Below are positions 9,927 through 17,120 of a stretch of DNA of 64,000 nt, piece after piece (position 1 is the stretch's first letter; every line of letters starts with the position of its first letter). The stretch comes from Crenalkalicoccus roseus. Lineage in GTDB: Bacteria > Pseudomonadota > Alphaproteobacteria > Acetobacterales > Acetobacteraceae. The stretch covers positions 40,331 through 104,330 of the forward strand of contig NZ_SJDM01000010.1 of NCBI RefSeq assembly GCF_004761865.1, in the 5' to 3' direction. The notes beneath the pieces were generated by a model. It had not been told where the DNA came from, searched no databases, and was given only the letters and a program-made list of their open reading frames with translations. Position numbers and translations under genes: made by a program.

Positions 9927-9955
9927 TTGCCGGCGCGACGTGGCCTCGCTATATG
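9927..9955 (+). promoter_or_regulatory. Predicted sigma-70 promoter of tRNA-Pro
   Basis: TTGCCG at 9927-9932 and TATATG at 9950-9955 are separated by 17 bp. Transcription would start near 9962, giving a leader of about 37 nt before the tRNA at 9999. This is the best -35/-10 pair in an otherwise very GC-rich 244-bp gap. Confidence 0.5.
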
Positions 9956-9998
9956 CCTCGCCCCGTCACGGCCGCCCGGCCGTGGCGGCAGCCCCGAC

Positions 9999-10075
9999 CG
10001 GAGCGTAGCTCAGCCTGGTAGAGCACTGTGTTCGGGACGCAGGGGCCGGAGGTTCGAATCCTCTCGCTCCGACCA
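9999..10075 (+). tRNA. tRNA-Pro (anticodon CGG)
   Basis: A 77-nt cloverleaf with a 7-bp acceptor stem CGGAGCG/CGCTCCG and discriminator A, followed by an encoded CCA at 10073-10075. The anticodon stem CTGTG/CGCAG closes the seven-base loop TTCGGGA, which gives anticodon CGG. The T arm GGAGG-TTCGAAT-CCTCT is standard with one G-T pair. It reads CCG codons, which are very common in this GC-rich genome. Confidence 0.95.
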
Positions 10076-10130
10076 GTCGGGCGCCATGCAAGCCCCGCCG
10101 GCCCGCCGGCGGGGCTTTCGCCTTCCAGGC

Positions 10131-10322
10131 TCAGCGCGCCCCCGCCGCCCAGAGCATCAGCCGCCGCGCCGGCAGCACCCAGAGGGTGCCGGCGAGGGCG
10201 AAATAGGCCACTTCCAGCGCCCAGTGCCGGCCGAGCACATGGTCGGCCAGGGCCACCGCGGCGGCGACATAGGCAAGGAAGCCGACCAGCCCGAGCGGCA
10301 CGGCGAGAGCGAGGCGCGACAT
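10131..10322 (-). CDS. DUF2842 family small membrane protein
   Basis: A 63-residue protein with two hydrophobic segments (residues about 5-27 and 36-50), a short cytoplasmic N-terminus and a LPARR turn near the end. Size and layout match DUF2842, an uncharacterised family of alphaproteobacterial inner-membrane proteins. GGGGG about a dozen bases upstream of the ATG is a weak ribosome-binding site. It sits between tRNA-Pro (convergent, 55 bp) and apt (divergent, about 190 bp). The family assignment is from memory of its shape and could be wrong; that it is a small membrane protein is clear. Confidence 0.7.
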   Translation of the reverse strand: MSRLALAVPLGLVGFLAYVAAAVALADHVLGRHWALEVAYFALAGTLWVLPARRLMLWAAGAR

Positions 10323-10511
10323 GGCGCGCAGATGCCCCCGGACGCCGCCGCCGCCAAGACGCCGCGGCCGGAACGGCACCGGCGCCGCGCCCCGGCGGTT
10401 CCAGCCCTCCGCAATCTGCTCTAATACCGGGTGCCGGCCGGGCGGCGCCGAGTGCGGCCCGGCCGCCCGGCAGCCTGCCGCACCCTGTTCCCCGAGCGCA
10501 GCGGAGCCACC

Positions 10512-11045
10512 GTGGCGGACACCGAGAGCATCGACCTGAAGGAGCATATCCGGGGCATCCCGGATTTTCCCAAGCCGGGTATCCTGTTCTACGACATCTC
10601 CACCCTGCTCCGGCACGGCCCGGCCTGGAAGGCGGCGATGGCGCGCCTCGCCGCCGCGGTGCGGCCGCACCGGCCGGACCTGTTGGCCGGGATCGAGAGC
10701 CGGGGCTTCCTGGTCGCGGCGCCGCTGGCGCTGGAACTCGGCCTCGGCTTCGTCATGCTGCGCAAGCGCGGCAAGCTGCCGGGGCAGACCATCGGCCTCG
10801 ACTACGCGCTGGAATATGGCGCCGACCGCATCGAGATGCAGGCCGACGCGGTGCAGCCCGGCCAGCGGGTGGTGGTGCTCGACGACCTGCTGGCCACCGG
10901 CGGCACCATGGCGGCGGGCATCGCCCTGCTGCGCGAGGCGGGGGCGGTGGTGCCGGCGGCGGCGGCGCTGATCGAGCTGACCTTCCTCGGCGGCCGCGGC
11001 CGCCTCGACGTGCCCTTCGAGGCGCTGCTCCGCTACGACCGCTAG
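10512..11045 (+). CDS. apt: Adenine phosphoribosyltransferase
   Basis: 177 residues, the usual length. It makes AMP and pyrophosphate from adenine and PRPP in the purine salvage pathway, in the cytoplasm. The N-terminal [18 protein letters not shown] block and the PRPP-binding loop [14 protein letters not shown] (residues 120-133) are diagnostic. The hood region [11 protein letters not shown] and the flexible-loop [10 protein letters not shown] are also intact. The GTG at 10512, six bases after GGAG, gives the N-terminus seen in homologues. An upstream in-frame start at 10431 would add an arginine-rich stretch. The stop codon TAG is also the first three bases of a palindromic repeat. Confidence 0.97.
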   Translation: MADTESIDLKEHIRGIPDFPKPGILFYDISTLLRHGPAWKAAMARLAAAVRPHRPDLLAGIESRGFLVAAPLALELGLGFVMLRKRGKLPGQTIGLDYALEYGADRIEMQADAVQPGQRVVVLDDLLATGGTMAAGIALLREAGAVVPAAAALIELTFLGGRGRLDVPFEALLRYDR

Positions 11046-11084
11046 AGCGTTTTCCATTCGCCTCGGCTCACGGAAAATGCTCTA
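11043..11084. repeat. TAGAGC-type palindrome overlapping the apt stop codon
   Basis: Arms TAGAGCGTTTTCC (11043-11055) and GGAAAATGCTCTA (11072-11084) pair over 13 bp with one G-T pair and a 16-nt loop. The first arm begins with the TAG stop of apt. No run of T follows, so it is not a classical terminator, although it could still act as one or protect the 3' end of the mRNA. Confidence 0.75.
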
Positions 11085-11363
11085 GCTCGTTGATTGTGCA
11101 GCATCTTCATCTGTTCGGCTGAGCCCAGCTGAACGGGATCTGCTCTAGCGATCCGTGCCTGGGGGCGGGTCCCGTTTCCGGCCCCCCGCGATCTGCTCTA
11201 AGGATGCGCCGCCGCGTCCGCGCGACGGCGGCCACGAACCGGGCGGGCCGCCCCCGCCCTTCCGGCCGGCGCCTGCCCCGGATGGGGCGGCACCGGCCCC
11301 ACGGCGTGGTCCCGGCGAAACCCGCCTCGCCCGGATCATGCGCCAGGGAGGAGGATGCCGCCG
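11085..11363. other. Non-coding gap with GATCTGCTCTA repeats
   Basis: Together with the preceding palindrome this is a gap of about 320 bp without a credible gene. It contains two copies of GATCTGCTCTA, near 11135 and 11190, which are short inverted relatives of the TAGAGCGGATC box found elsewhere in the window (a third, AATCTGCTCTA, lies near 10413). The right end holds the ribosome-binding site GGAGGAGG of the next gene. No clear promoter is visible. Confidence 0.5.
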
Positions 11364-12341
11364 ATGCACGCGCCGACGCGACGTGCGCTGCTCGCCACCC
11401 CCATCGCCGCCGCTTGGCTGGCACGGCCGGCGGCGGCGCTGCTGCCCGGCGCCGCCACCCTGCTGGTGCCCGGCCCGGCGGAGGGGTCGCTCTCCGCCTG
11501 GACAAGGCGGCTGGCGGAGGCCCTTGCCCAAGGCGCCGGCACCGCAGTCCGGCTGGAGCGCAGCGTGCTTGGCGGGCCGGACGGCGTCACCGCCGCCAAC
11601 CGCTTCGCCACCGCGGCGGGGCCGGACGGGCGGTCGCTGCTGGTGCTGACCGGTGCGGCGGCACAGGCGCGGCTGGTCGGCGACCCCCGTGCCCGCTTCG
11701 ATCCCCGTGGCTGGCTGCCGGTCTGCGCCATGCAGGCGCCGGTGCTGGTGGCGGGGCGGGCGGCGATGCCGCGCCCCGGCGGCCGGCCGCTGCGCCTCGG
11801 CCTCGGCGCTGCGGAAGCGCCGGGCAGCGCGGCGCTGCTGGCGCTCGACCTGCTCGGCATCGCCGCCACCCCGGTGCTCGGCCTCGGCCCGGCGGAGGCG
11901 GAGGCGGCGCTGCGCCAGGGCGCCGTGGAGGCCATCGTACTGCAGGGGCCGGGCGCGTTGGCGCGGCTGCGGACGCTGGGGGCGGAGGCGTGGTTCCGCC
12001 TCGATGCCCTGGCCGTGCCGGAAGCCGCGGCCATGCCCCTGCCCGAGCCACTGTCCGGCGCGCCGGCGCCGCTGCTGGCCGCGCTGCGCGCCGCCGGCGC
12101 CTGCGCCGGCCTGCCGGCCTGCCTGGTGCTGCCGGCGCTGACGCCCGCCGACTTGGTCGCGCTCTGGCGCGGCGCGGCGCGGCGCTGGCTGGAGGAGGAG
12201 GGGCGGCACACCCCGGAGGGGGTGCGGTTGCTGCCAGGGGTGGAGGCGATGCCGTGGCTTGCGGCGCTCGCCCCATCGCCGGAGGCGAGCCTCGCCTATC
12301 GCGAATGGCTGCTGCGGCGGCTGCGCTGGCACCCCGGATAG
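11364..12341 (+). CDS. Divergent Bug/TctC-like periplasmic solute receptor
   Basis: 325 residues with a TAT-like or Sec signal (RRALLATPIAAAWLARPAAA). The mature part begins with the TctC-style strand ATLLVPGPAEGSLSAWTRRLAEAL and keeps the two-lobed layout of Bug proteins, including a loop like GGPDGVTAANRFATAAGPDG where Bug proteins bind a carboxylate. Similarity is weaker than for the other two receptors in this window. The second ATG (11364) is spaced correctly from GGAGGAGG, whereas the first ATG (11355) touches it. No TctA/TctB membrane genes are near, as is typical for orphan Bug receptors. The ligand is unknown. A 56-bp repeat array begins four bases after its stop. Confidence 0.75.
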   Translation: MHAPTRRALLATPIAAAWLARPAAALLPGAATLLVPGPAEGSLSAWTRRLAEALAQGAGTAVRLERSVLGGPDGVTAANRFATAAGPDGRSLLVLTGAAAQARLVGDPRARFDPRGWLPVCAMQAPVLVAGRAAMPRPGGRPLRLGLGAAEAPGSAALLALDLLGIAATPVLGLGPAEAEAALRQGAVEAIVLQGPGALARLRTLGAEAWFRLDALAVPEAAAMPLPEPLSGAPAPLLAALRAAGACAGLPACLVLPALTPADLVALWRGAARRWLEEEGRHTPEGVRLLPGVEAMPWLAALAPSPEASLAYREWLLRRLRWHPG

Positions 12342-12344
12342 CGC

Positions 12345-12533
12345 CTGATCCGCGAAGGCGTGTGCGCCGGAGCGGTGAATCAGCCGCCCGGCAAGGGCGC
12401 CTGATCCGCGAAGGCGAGTGCGCCGGAGCGGTGAATCAGCCGCCCGGCAAGGGTGCCTGATCTGCGAAGGCGTGTGCGCCGGAGCGGTGAATCAGCCGCT
12501 CGGCAAGGGTGCCTGATCCGCGGCTTCGGGGCA
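12345..12533. repeat. Tandem array of a 56-bp hairpin repeat (three full units plus a partial)
   Basis: Units begin at 12345, 12401 and 12457, and a partial fourth at 12513. Each folds as CTGAT-CCGC-gaa-GGCG-loop-CGCC-gga-GCGG-tga-ATCAG, a hairpin with an internal loop and a bulge, followed by a GCCGCCCGGCAAGG linker. Units differ at a few bases (loop TGTG or AGTG; CCGC or CTGC). The array fills the gap between the converging receptor and Hpt genes. It is related to the 54-bp array at 39735. Confidence 0.9.
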
Positions 12534-12893
12534 TCAGGCCCAGGCGGGGCCTTCCTCCGCGGGGGCGGGGGTGGCGGCCAGGGCGTTGAGCGCGACCAGG
12601 GCCGCCGCGCCGTCGGAGCGGGTGCGGGCCACCAGCTCCCGCGGATCGGTCCCGGGGGGCGGGGCGATAAGCTGGCGCGCGGTGCGCTCCAGCGTCAGGG
12701 CGCCGAGGCCGGCGGCGGCGCCGGCGAGGCCGTGCGCGGCGCGGCGACAGGCTTCCTGGTCGCCGCTGGCCACCGCCGCCTCCATCTGCGCCACCAGGCG
12801 CTCCAGATCCTCGGCGAAGGTCGCGAGGACGCGCTGCAGCCCGGGACGCGGGATGTCATTGGCCAATTGGCGGGCGATGATGGGGTCGAGCAC
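12534..12893 (-). CDS. Histidine phosphotransfer (Hpt) domain protein
   Basis: A 119-residue all-helical protein consisting of one Hpt domain. The phosphoacceptor is predicted to be His54 in RRAAHGLAGAAAGLG, matching the HxLKG-type signature in which His is followed by a small-residue helix turn. Such proteins relay phosphate between hybrid kinases and response regulators in the cytoplasm. I prefer the GTG at 12893, which lies five bases after GGGAGGT. The GTG at 12899 overlaps that ribosome-binding site. No kinase or receiver gene is adjacent, so its partners are elsewhere. The region upstream (12915-12975) is unusually AT-rich for this genome and probably holds the promoter. Confidence 0.85.
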   Translation of the reverse strand: MLDPIIARQLANDIPRPGLQRVLATFAEDLERLVAQMEAAVASGDQEACRRAAHGLAGAAAGLGALTLERTARQLIAPPPGTDPRELVARTRSDGAAALVALNALAATPAPAEEGPAWA

Positions 12894-13026
12894 GCTCACC
12901 TCCCGAAGTTGGGGTCTGAGGCGCGGAATTTACAACTAAAAGTCGTCTTACATTGGTTAAAGTAACCCTAACGAGCATCCGACGCAATTCACACATCCCG
13001 CGAGCCTCGCTCCGGCCAGGGCAGCC

Positions 13027-14055
13027 TCACCCTGCGCCCCGCCCCTCCTTCCCCTCCCGCCAGGCGATCAGCCGGCGCAGCCCCTCCTCCATGTCCACCA
13101 GCGGCCGCCAGCCGATCGCCCGCTCCGCCGCCTCATGCGCGATGCGGAACGCGCCGCCGGAGGTGAGGCGCACCTTGCCCGGCTCCTCGCCGACGAATTC
13201 GGGCTCCGGCGCCGGGTGCCCCCCGGCCCCGGCGAGCCGCGTCACCAGCCGTACCAGCTCGAGCGTGGTGATCGGGGCGGGCCCGGAGCAGTTCACCGCG
13301 ACATCGGTCGCCGCCGCCTCGAAGGCCATGCGGTTGGCGCGGGCGAGATCACCGACATAGACGAAGTGCTTGGTCTCGCTGCCGTCGCCGAAGACCTGCG
13401 GCCGCTCGCCGCGCCGCACCCGGTCGTAGGTTTCGATGATGTAGAGGGCGTTGGCGGCGCGGTAGTGCTGCCGCTCCCCGTACACGGTGGAATAGCGCAG
13501 CACCACGTAGTCCAGCCCGTGCCGGCGGTGGTAGTCGCGGCAGAGCTGCTCGCCGATGATCTTGGAGGCGCCGTAGAGGATGGCGGCGGGCGGGGCGCCG
13601 ACGCTGTGGAAGGGCGTATCCTCGACGAGCTCGCCCGCCACCTTCGGCCCGTAGCCGTACACCGCGTTGGAGGAGGCGAAGACCACCTTGCGCGCCCGGT
13701 TGGCGCGCGCCGCCTCCAGCGCGTTCTGCACGCCGCGGATGTTGACGTCGAGCCCGCCCCACGGGTCGCGGTCCATCGAGAGGGTCATGTAGGCGGCGAG
13801 CAGCAGCAGCCCCGCCGCCCCCTCGGTGGCGCGCAGCAGGTCGGGCAGGCGCATCACGTCGCCGCGCACCAGCCGGAGGCGCGGGTGGTCCTTCAGGTGC
13901 GCGACCGCCTGCTCGGAGCCGAAGGCGAAATTGTCGAACAGCACCACCTCGGCGGCGCCATGGTCGAGCAGCTCCCCGGCGGTGGCGGAGCCGACGAGGC
14001 TCGCGCCGCCGACGATGACGAAGCGGTTTCCGGCGACGGGCAGGGCGGCGGGCAT
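13027..14055 (-). CDS. NAD-dependent epimerase/dehydratase (extended SDR, sugar-nucleotide type)
   Basis: 342 residues of the extended short-chain dehydrogenase family. The N-terminal Rossmann strand is FVIVGGASLVGSATAGELL, the catalytic Ser lies in VVFASSNAVYG, and the YxxxK pair is in LYGASKIIGEQ. The RYSTVYGERQHY block and a C-terminal substrate domain resemble UDP-glucose 4-epimerase-like and GDP-sugar enzymes. Substrate specificity cannot be decided. AAGGAGGAA lies just upstream of the ATG at 14055. It precedes the Hpt gene on the same strand with 133 bp between, and follows the phosphatase gene by 109 bp, so it probably has its own promoter. Confidence 0.88.
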   Translation of the reverse strand: MPAALPVAGNRFVIVGGASLVGSATAGELLDHGAAEVVLFDNFAFGSEQAVAHLKDHPRLRLVRGDVMRLPDLLRATEGAAGLLLLAAYMTLSMDRDPWGGLDVNIRGVQNALEAARANRARKVVFASSNAVYGYGPKVAGELVEDTPFHSVGAPPAAILYGASKIIGEQLCRDYHRRHGLDYVVLRYSTVYGERQHYRAANALYIIETYDRVRRGERPQVFGDGSETKHFVYVGDLARANRMAFEAAATDVAVNCSGPAPITTLELVRLVTRLAGAGGHPAPEPEFVGEEPGKVRLTSGGAFRIAHEAAERAIGWRPLVDMEEGLRRLIAWREGKEGRGAG

Positions 14056-14164
14056 GGGCGTTCCTCCTTGGACCGAGGCATGATTACGCGCCGCGCCCGG
14101 ACGCGGCCAAGCCCGGGCGGGGCGCCCGACCCGCCCGGATGATCGCGCCCGAAGGCGGCCCGCC

Positions 14165-15193
14165 TCAGGGTCCCGTGCCGCGCGGGTGCCATTCGCTCCT
14201 TGCCACCGGCAGGAGTTCCTGCACGCTGGCGCAGCGCTTGAGGAGGGGCCAGGCCCGCTCGGCCAGGGTCTCGCCGATCCGGGAATCGCTCGGGTAGTGC
14301 ACGCCGATCACTTCGCGGTTGCGGGCGATGCGGCTGGCAAGGCGCCGCAGCGGCCGGTGATGGGCAGGCGGTGCGGCCACGGCGGCGGGCAGCACCTCCT
14401 CGAGCAGCCAGGCGATCAGATGCGCCTGGGTCGCGTGACCGCTGGGATAGGCCGGATGGCCGGGCGGATCTATCGACGGCATCAGCGCGGGAGAGAGGCG
14501 GGAAGGGCGCGGCCGGTCGAACCGCCGCTTGAAGTGGGTGGCGAGGAAGCTGCCCGCCTGCAGCGCCGCGGTGCAGAGATAGGCGGTCGCCGGATGCGAG
14601 GAGCGGTTGAAGGTGAGGATGCCGGCGAAGTAGTCGAGCATGCCGGCGCGCTGCGCCATCGCCTCCGCCATCACCGCCGGGCGGTACTCCACCAGCGCCC
14701 GCAGCTCGGCCAGCTCCGCGTCCACATCGGCATAGCCCATGGCGGCGAGCACCTGGTTGTAGTGGTCCGGCGAGGTGGGGGCGGTGTCCAGCAGGGCCGT
14801 CCATTCCGGCTGCGCCGGCGCCGCGGGCGGGCTCGCGGGCCAGGGATCCGGCAGCGGCGGCATCAGGGTGACCAGCTCGGCGAGCACGGACTGCGCGAAG
14901 TGCCAGCGCGACCAGGCGCCGTAGCGGAACGGCAGCAGCGACGCCGCCGCATGCGCGAAGGTCGTGCCGTGCGGCGCCGAGGGCCAGGCGACGTGGGAGG
15001 GCAGCGGCGGCGGCCAGCGCTCGCCCTCGAAGGCGGGGGGATCGAGGTCCGGTATGGCGGCGACGGAAGGCGCGACGCCCATGGGGCGGTGCGCGCCGGC
15101 GCCGCGGCGGGCGGCGAGGGCGAGCGCCGTCCCGTCGGTGCCATCCGTCCCGTCGGTGCCGTCGGTGCCGTCGGTTCCGTCGAATCCGCTCAT
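14165..15193 (-). CDS. PAP2-family phosphatase / vanadium haloperoxidase-like protein
   Basis: 342 residues. The three PAP2 signature blocks are present: KRRFDRPRPSRL, PAYPSGHATQAH with the catalytic His of SGH, and SRIARNREVIGVHYPSD with the second His. These bind phosphate in acid phosphatases or vanadate in haloperoxidases. No obvious membrane helices are seen, so it is the soluble form, and without a clear signal peptide the compartment is uncertain. The N-terminus is odd: six consecutive Gly-Thr-Asp triplets encoded by a 9-bp-period microsatellite. GGGAGGA precedes the ATG at 15193. It is 22 bp downstream of the cyclase gene on the same strand, so the two may be cotranscribed. Confidence 0.85.
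   Translation of the reverse strand: MSGFDGTDGTDGTDGTDGTDGTALALAARRGAGAHRPMGVAPSVAAIPDLDPPAFEGERWPPPLPSHVAWPSAPHGTTFAHAAASLLPFRYGAWSRWHFAQSVLAELVTLMPPLPDPWPASPPAAPAQPEWTALLDTAPTSPDHYNQVLAAMGYADVDAELAELRALVEYRPAVMAEAMAQRAGMLDYFAGILTFNRSSHPATAYLCTAALQAGSFLATHFKRRFDRPRPSRLSPALMPSIDPPGHPAYPSGHATQAHLIAWLLEEVLPAAVAAPPAHHRPLRRLASRIARNREVIGVHYPSDSRIGETLAERAWPLLKRCASVQELLPVARSEWHPRGTGP
15139..15190. repeat. Microsatellite encoding (Gly-Thr-Asp)6
   Basis: Reiterated GTCGGTGCC/GTCCCGTCG-type 9-mers on the plus strand encode six tandem GTD triplets at residues about 5-22 of the PAP2-family protein. Copy-number change by slippage would keep the frame and alter only the acidic N-terminal tail. Confidence 0.7.
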
Positions 15194-15215
15194 CCCTGTC
15201 CTCCCAAGGCGGGTC

Positions 15216-17009
15216 TCACGGCAGTCCGGCCGCGCGCAGGTCGCGCGCGAAGCGCGCGCGCAGGGCCGGCTCGCGGAACGGCATGCGCGCGCGGACATAC
15301 TCCTCCAGCCGGAAGCCGGGCTCGGATTCGAGCATCCGCCGCGCCGCCTCCGCCGCCTCGTCGGTGCGGCCCTGGGCCGCGAGCGCGGCGGCGAGCACCC
15401 GCCAGCTCGAGGCGTGGTCCGGATTGGCGCCGATGGAGGCGCGGCTCCAGCGCTCGGCCCTGGCGAGCTCCTCGTTGGCGTAGTGCGCGATGGAGAGGAA
15501 ATGGTGCTGCGAGAAGCGCAGCGGGTCGTAGGGCGAGAGGCGCAGCCCGCGCTCCGCGTGGCGCACCGCCTCCCCGCCGCGCCCGAGATAGCTCAGCGTG
15601 CAGCTCGACAGCGTCCAGGCGAGCGCGCTGTTCGGGCAGGCGGCGAGCGCCTGCTCGAAGCACCGCATCGCGGTCTCGCAGTCGTGCCGCAGATAGGCGG
15701 CGAGGTGCCCGTAGGTGGCGAGGGCGAGGGCGTTGCCGGGGTCGAGGGCGATCGCCCGCTCGGCCAGCGCCATCGCCGCGGCGTTGTCCGCCGCCGGATC
15801 GGCCGACCAGCCGCGGCCGATGTTGAGGCTGTGCCAGCGCGCCGCCCAGGCGAGCGGCAGCGCGAAGCCCGGATCCTCCGCCGCGGCGCGGCGCAGGTGG
15901 TCGAGCGCCTGGCGGAACGGCCCCCGGTCGCGCCCGGCGAGCGCGTGCAGGCCGCGCAGCAGCAGGTCGTAGGAGGTGAGGCTCTCGGGCCGCTTGCGCA
16001 TCGCCTCGCGCAGCGCGCTCGCCCGCACGTTCGGCGCGATGCCCGCCACCACCTGGCCGACGATCCGCTCCTGCAGCTCGAAGATGTCCTCCTGCGGCGC
16101 GTCGAACCTGTCGCCCCAGAGCATCGCGCCGCCCGCCGTCTCGGTGAGCTGGACCGAGACGCGCAGGCCGCGGCCGGTGCTGCGCAGGCTGCCGGTGACC
16201 ACGAAGCGCACGCCGAGGGTGCGCCCCACGCGCAGCGGATCGGGGCGCTGCCCGCGGAACATGCGTGCCGAATCCTGCGCGATGACGAACACCTCGTGCA
16301 GGCCGGCGAGCGAGGCGATGACGTCCTCGACGATCCCTTCGGCGAGGTAGTCCCGCGCCGGGTCGCCGGTGCGGTTCTCGAGCGGCAGCACGGCGACCGA
16401 GGGCAGCCGCGCCGGCGGCGGCGGCAGCGGCACCGGCACGACGCCGGCCGGCCCCTCGATGGCGAAGGCCCGCACCGTGCGCGAGAGGTTGCGCAGCGGC
16501 AGGTCGCCGAGGTCGCGCGCCGGCCCCGCCGCGCCTTCCGGCAGCGCCGCCAGCGCCTCGCGCGACAGCACGGTGCCGCCCGGCGTGCCGTATTCCTGCA
16601 GCCGCGCCGCGAGGTTCACGGTGTCTCCGAACACGCCCTCCGCGCTGGCCAGCACCGGGCCGCAGTGGATCGCCACGCGGAAGGCGATGGGCGGGCGCTG
16701 CGGCTCCGCCTCCGAGGCCGCGAGCGAGGCGGCGTGCAGCGCGCGCGCCCAGGCGAGCGCGGCGGCCGCGTCGGGGAACTCGGCCAGCACGCCGTCGCCG
16801 CGCAGCTCCGCCACGCGCCCGCCGTGGCGCCGCGCTTCCGGCGCCACCACGCCGCGGTAGAGCGCGAACCAGCGCTCATGCGTGCCGATCTCGTCCGCCG
16901 CGGTCAGGATCGTGTAGCCGACGATGTCGGCGAAGGCGATCGCCGCATGCCGCCGGCGCATCGGGGCCGGGTCTTCGCCGCCTCCGGGATCGGATGGCTG
17001 TGCAAGCAT
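15216..17009 (-). CDS. Class III nucleotide cyclase with TolB-like and TPR regions
   Basis: About 597 residues, cytoplasmic. The cyclase domain (about 20-170) has the two metal aspartates Asp28 (AFADIVGYT) and Asp72 (LRGDGVLAEF), and the transition-state pair Asn131/Arg135 in GDTVNLAARLQ. The purine-selecting lysine, normally four residues before the second Asp, is Glu68 here, as in guanylate cyclases. A TolB-N/CadC-like region follows (VAVLPLENRTGD to MLWGDRFD, about 200-320), then TPR helices to the end. This architecture is common in Rhizobiales and Acetobacteraceae. The start is uncertain: ATG 17009 or ATG 16961 (before RRRHAAIAF). It diverges from the subtilase gene across about 110 bp and precedes the phosphatase gene by 22 bp. 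Confidence 0.88.
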   Translation of the reverse strand: MLAQPSDPGGGEDPAPMRRRHAAIAFADIVGYTILTAADEIGTHERWFALYRGVVAPEARRHGGRVAELRGDGVLAEFPDAAAALAWARALHAASLAASEAEPQRPPIAFRVAIHCGPVLASAEGVFGDTVNLAARLQEYGTPGGTVLSREALAALPEGAAGPARDLGDLPLRNLSRTVRAFAIEGPAGVVPVPLPPPPARLPSVAVLPLENRTGDPARDYLAEGIVEDVIASLAGLHEVFVIAQDSARMFRGQRPDPLRVGRTLGVRFVVTGSLRSTGRGLRVSVQLTETAGGAMLWGDRFDAPQEDIFELQERIVGQVVAGIAPNVRASALREAMRKRPESLTSYDLLLRGLHALAGRDRGPFRQALDHLRRAAAEDPGFALPLAWAARWHSLNIGRGWSADPAADNAAAMALAERAIALDPGNALALATYGHLAAYLRHDCETAMRCFEQALAACPNSALAWTLSSCTLSYLGRGGEAVRHAERGLRLSPYDPLRFSQHHFLSIAHYANEELARAERWSRASIGANPDHASSWRVLAAALAAQGRTDEAAEAARRMLESEPGFRLEEYVRARMPFREPALRARFARDLRAAGLP

Positions 17010-17120
17010 GCGCGGCGATGTCGCCTCGGTCTCGACCCTTCGTGCCAGCCTCCCCCACGCATCTTCCTTTTGCAAGCGTCGCATTGCGTGGCGCATGCTG
17101 GCGGCGGAGACGAGGACACC

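Noticed and set aside
10028..11122. A 364-codon plus-strand frame starting in tRNA-Pro
   Set aside because: It begins inside the tRNA and is out of frame with apt, which occupies the same strand.
12950..12970. CtrA-like TTAACC half-site upstream of the Hpt gene
   Set aside because: Only one half-site fits and the spacing to a second TTAA is wrong, so it is not listed as an operator.
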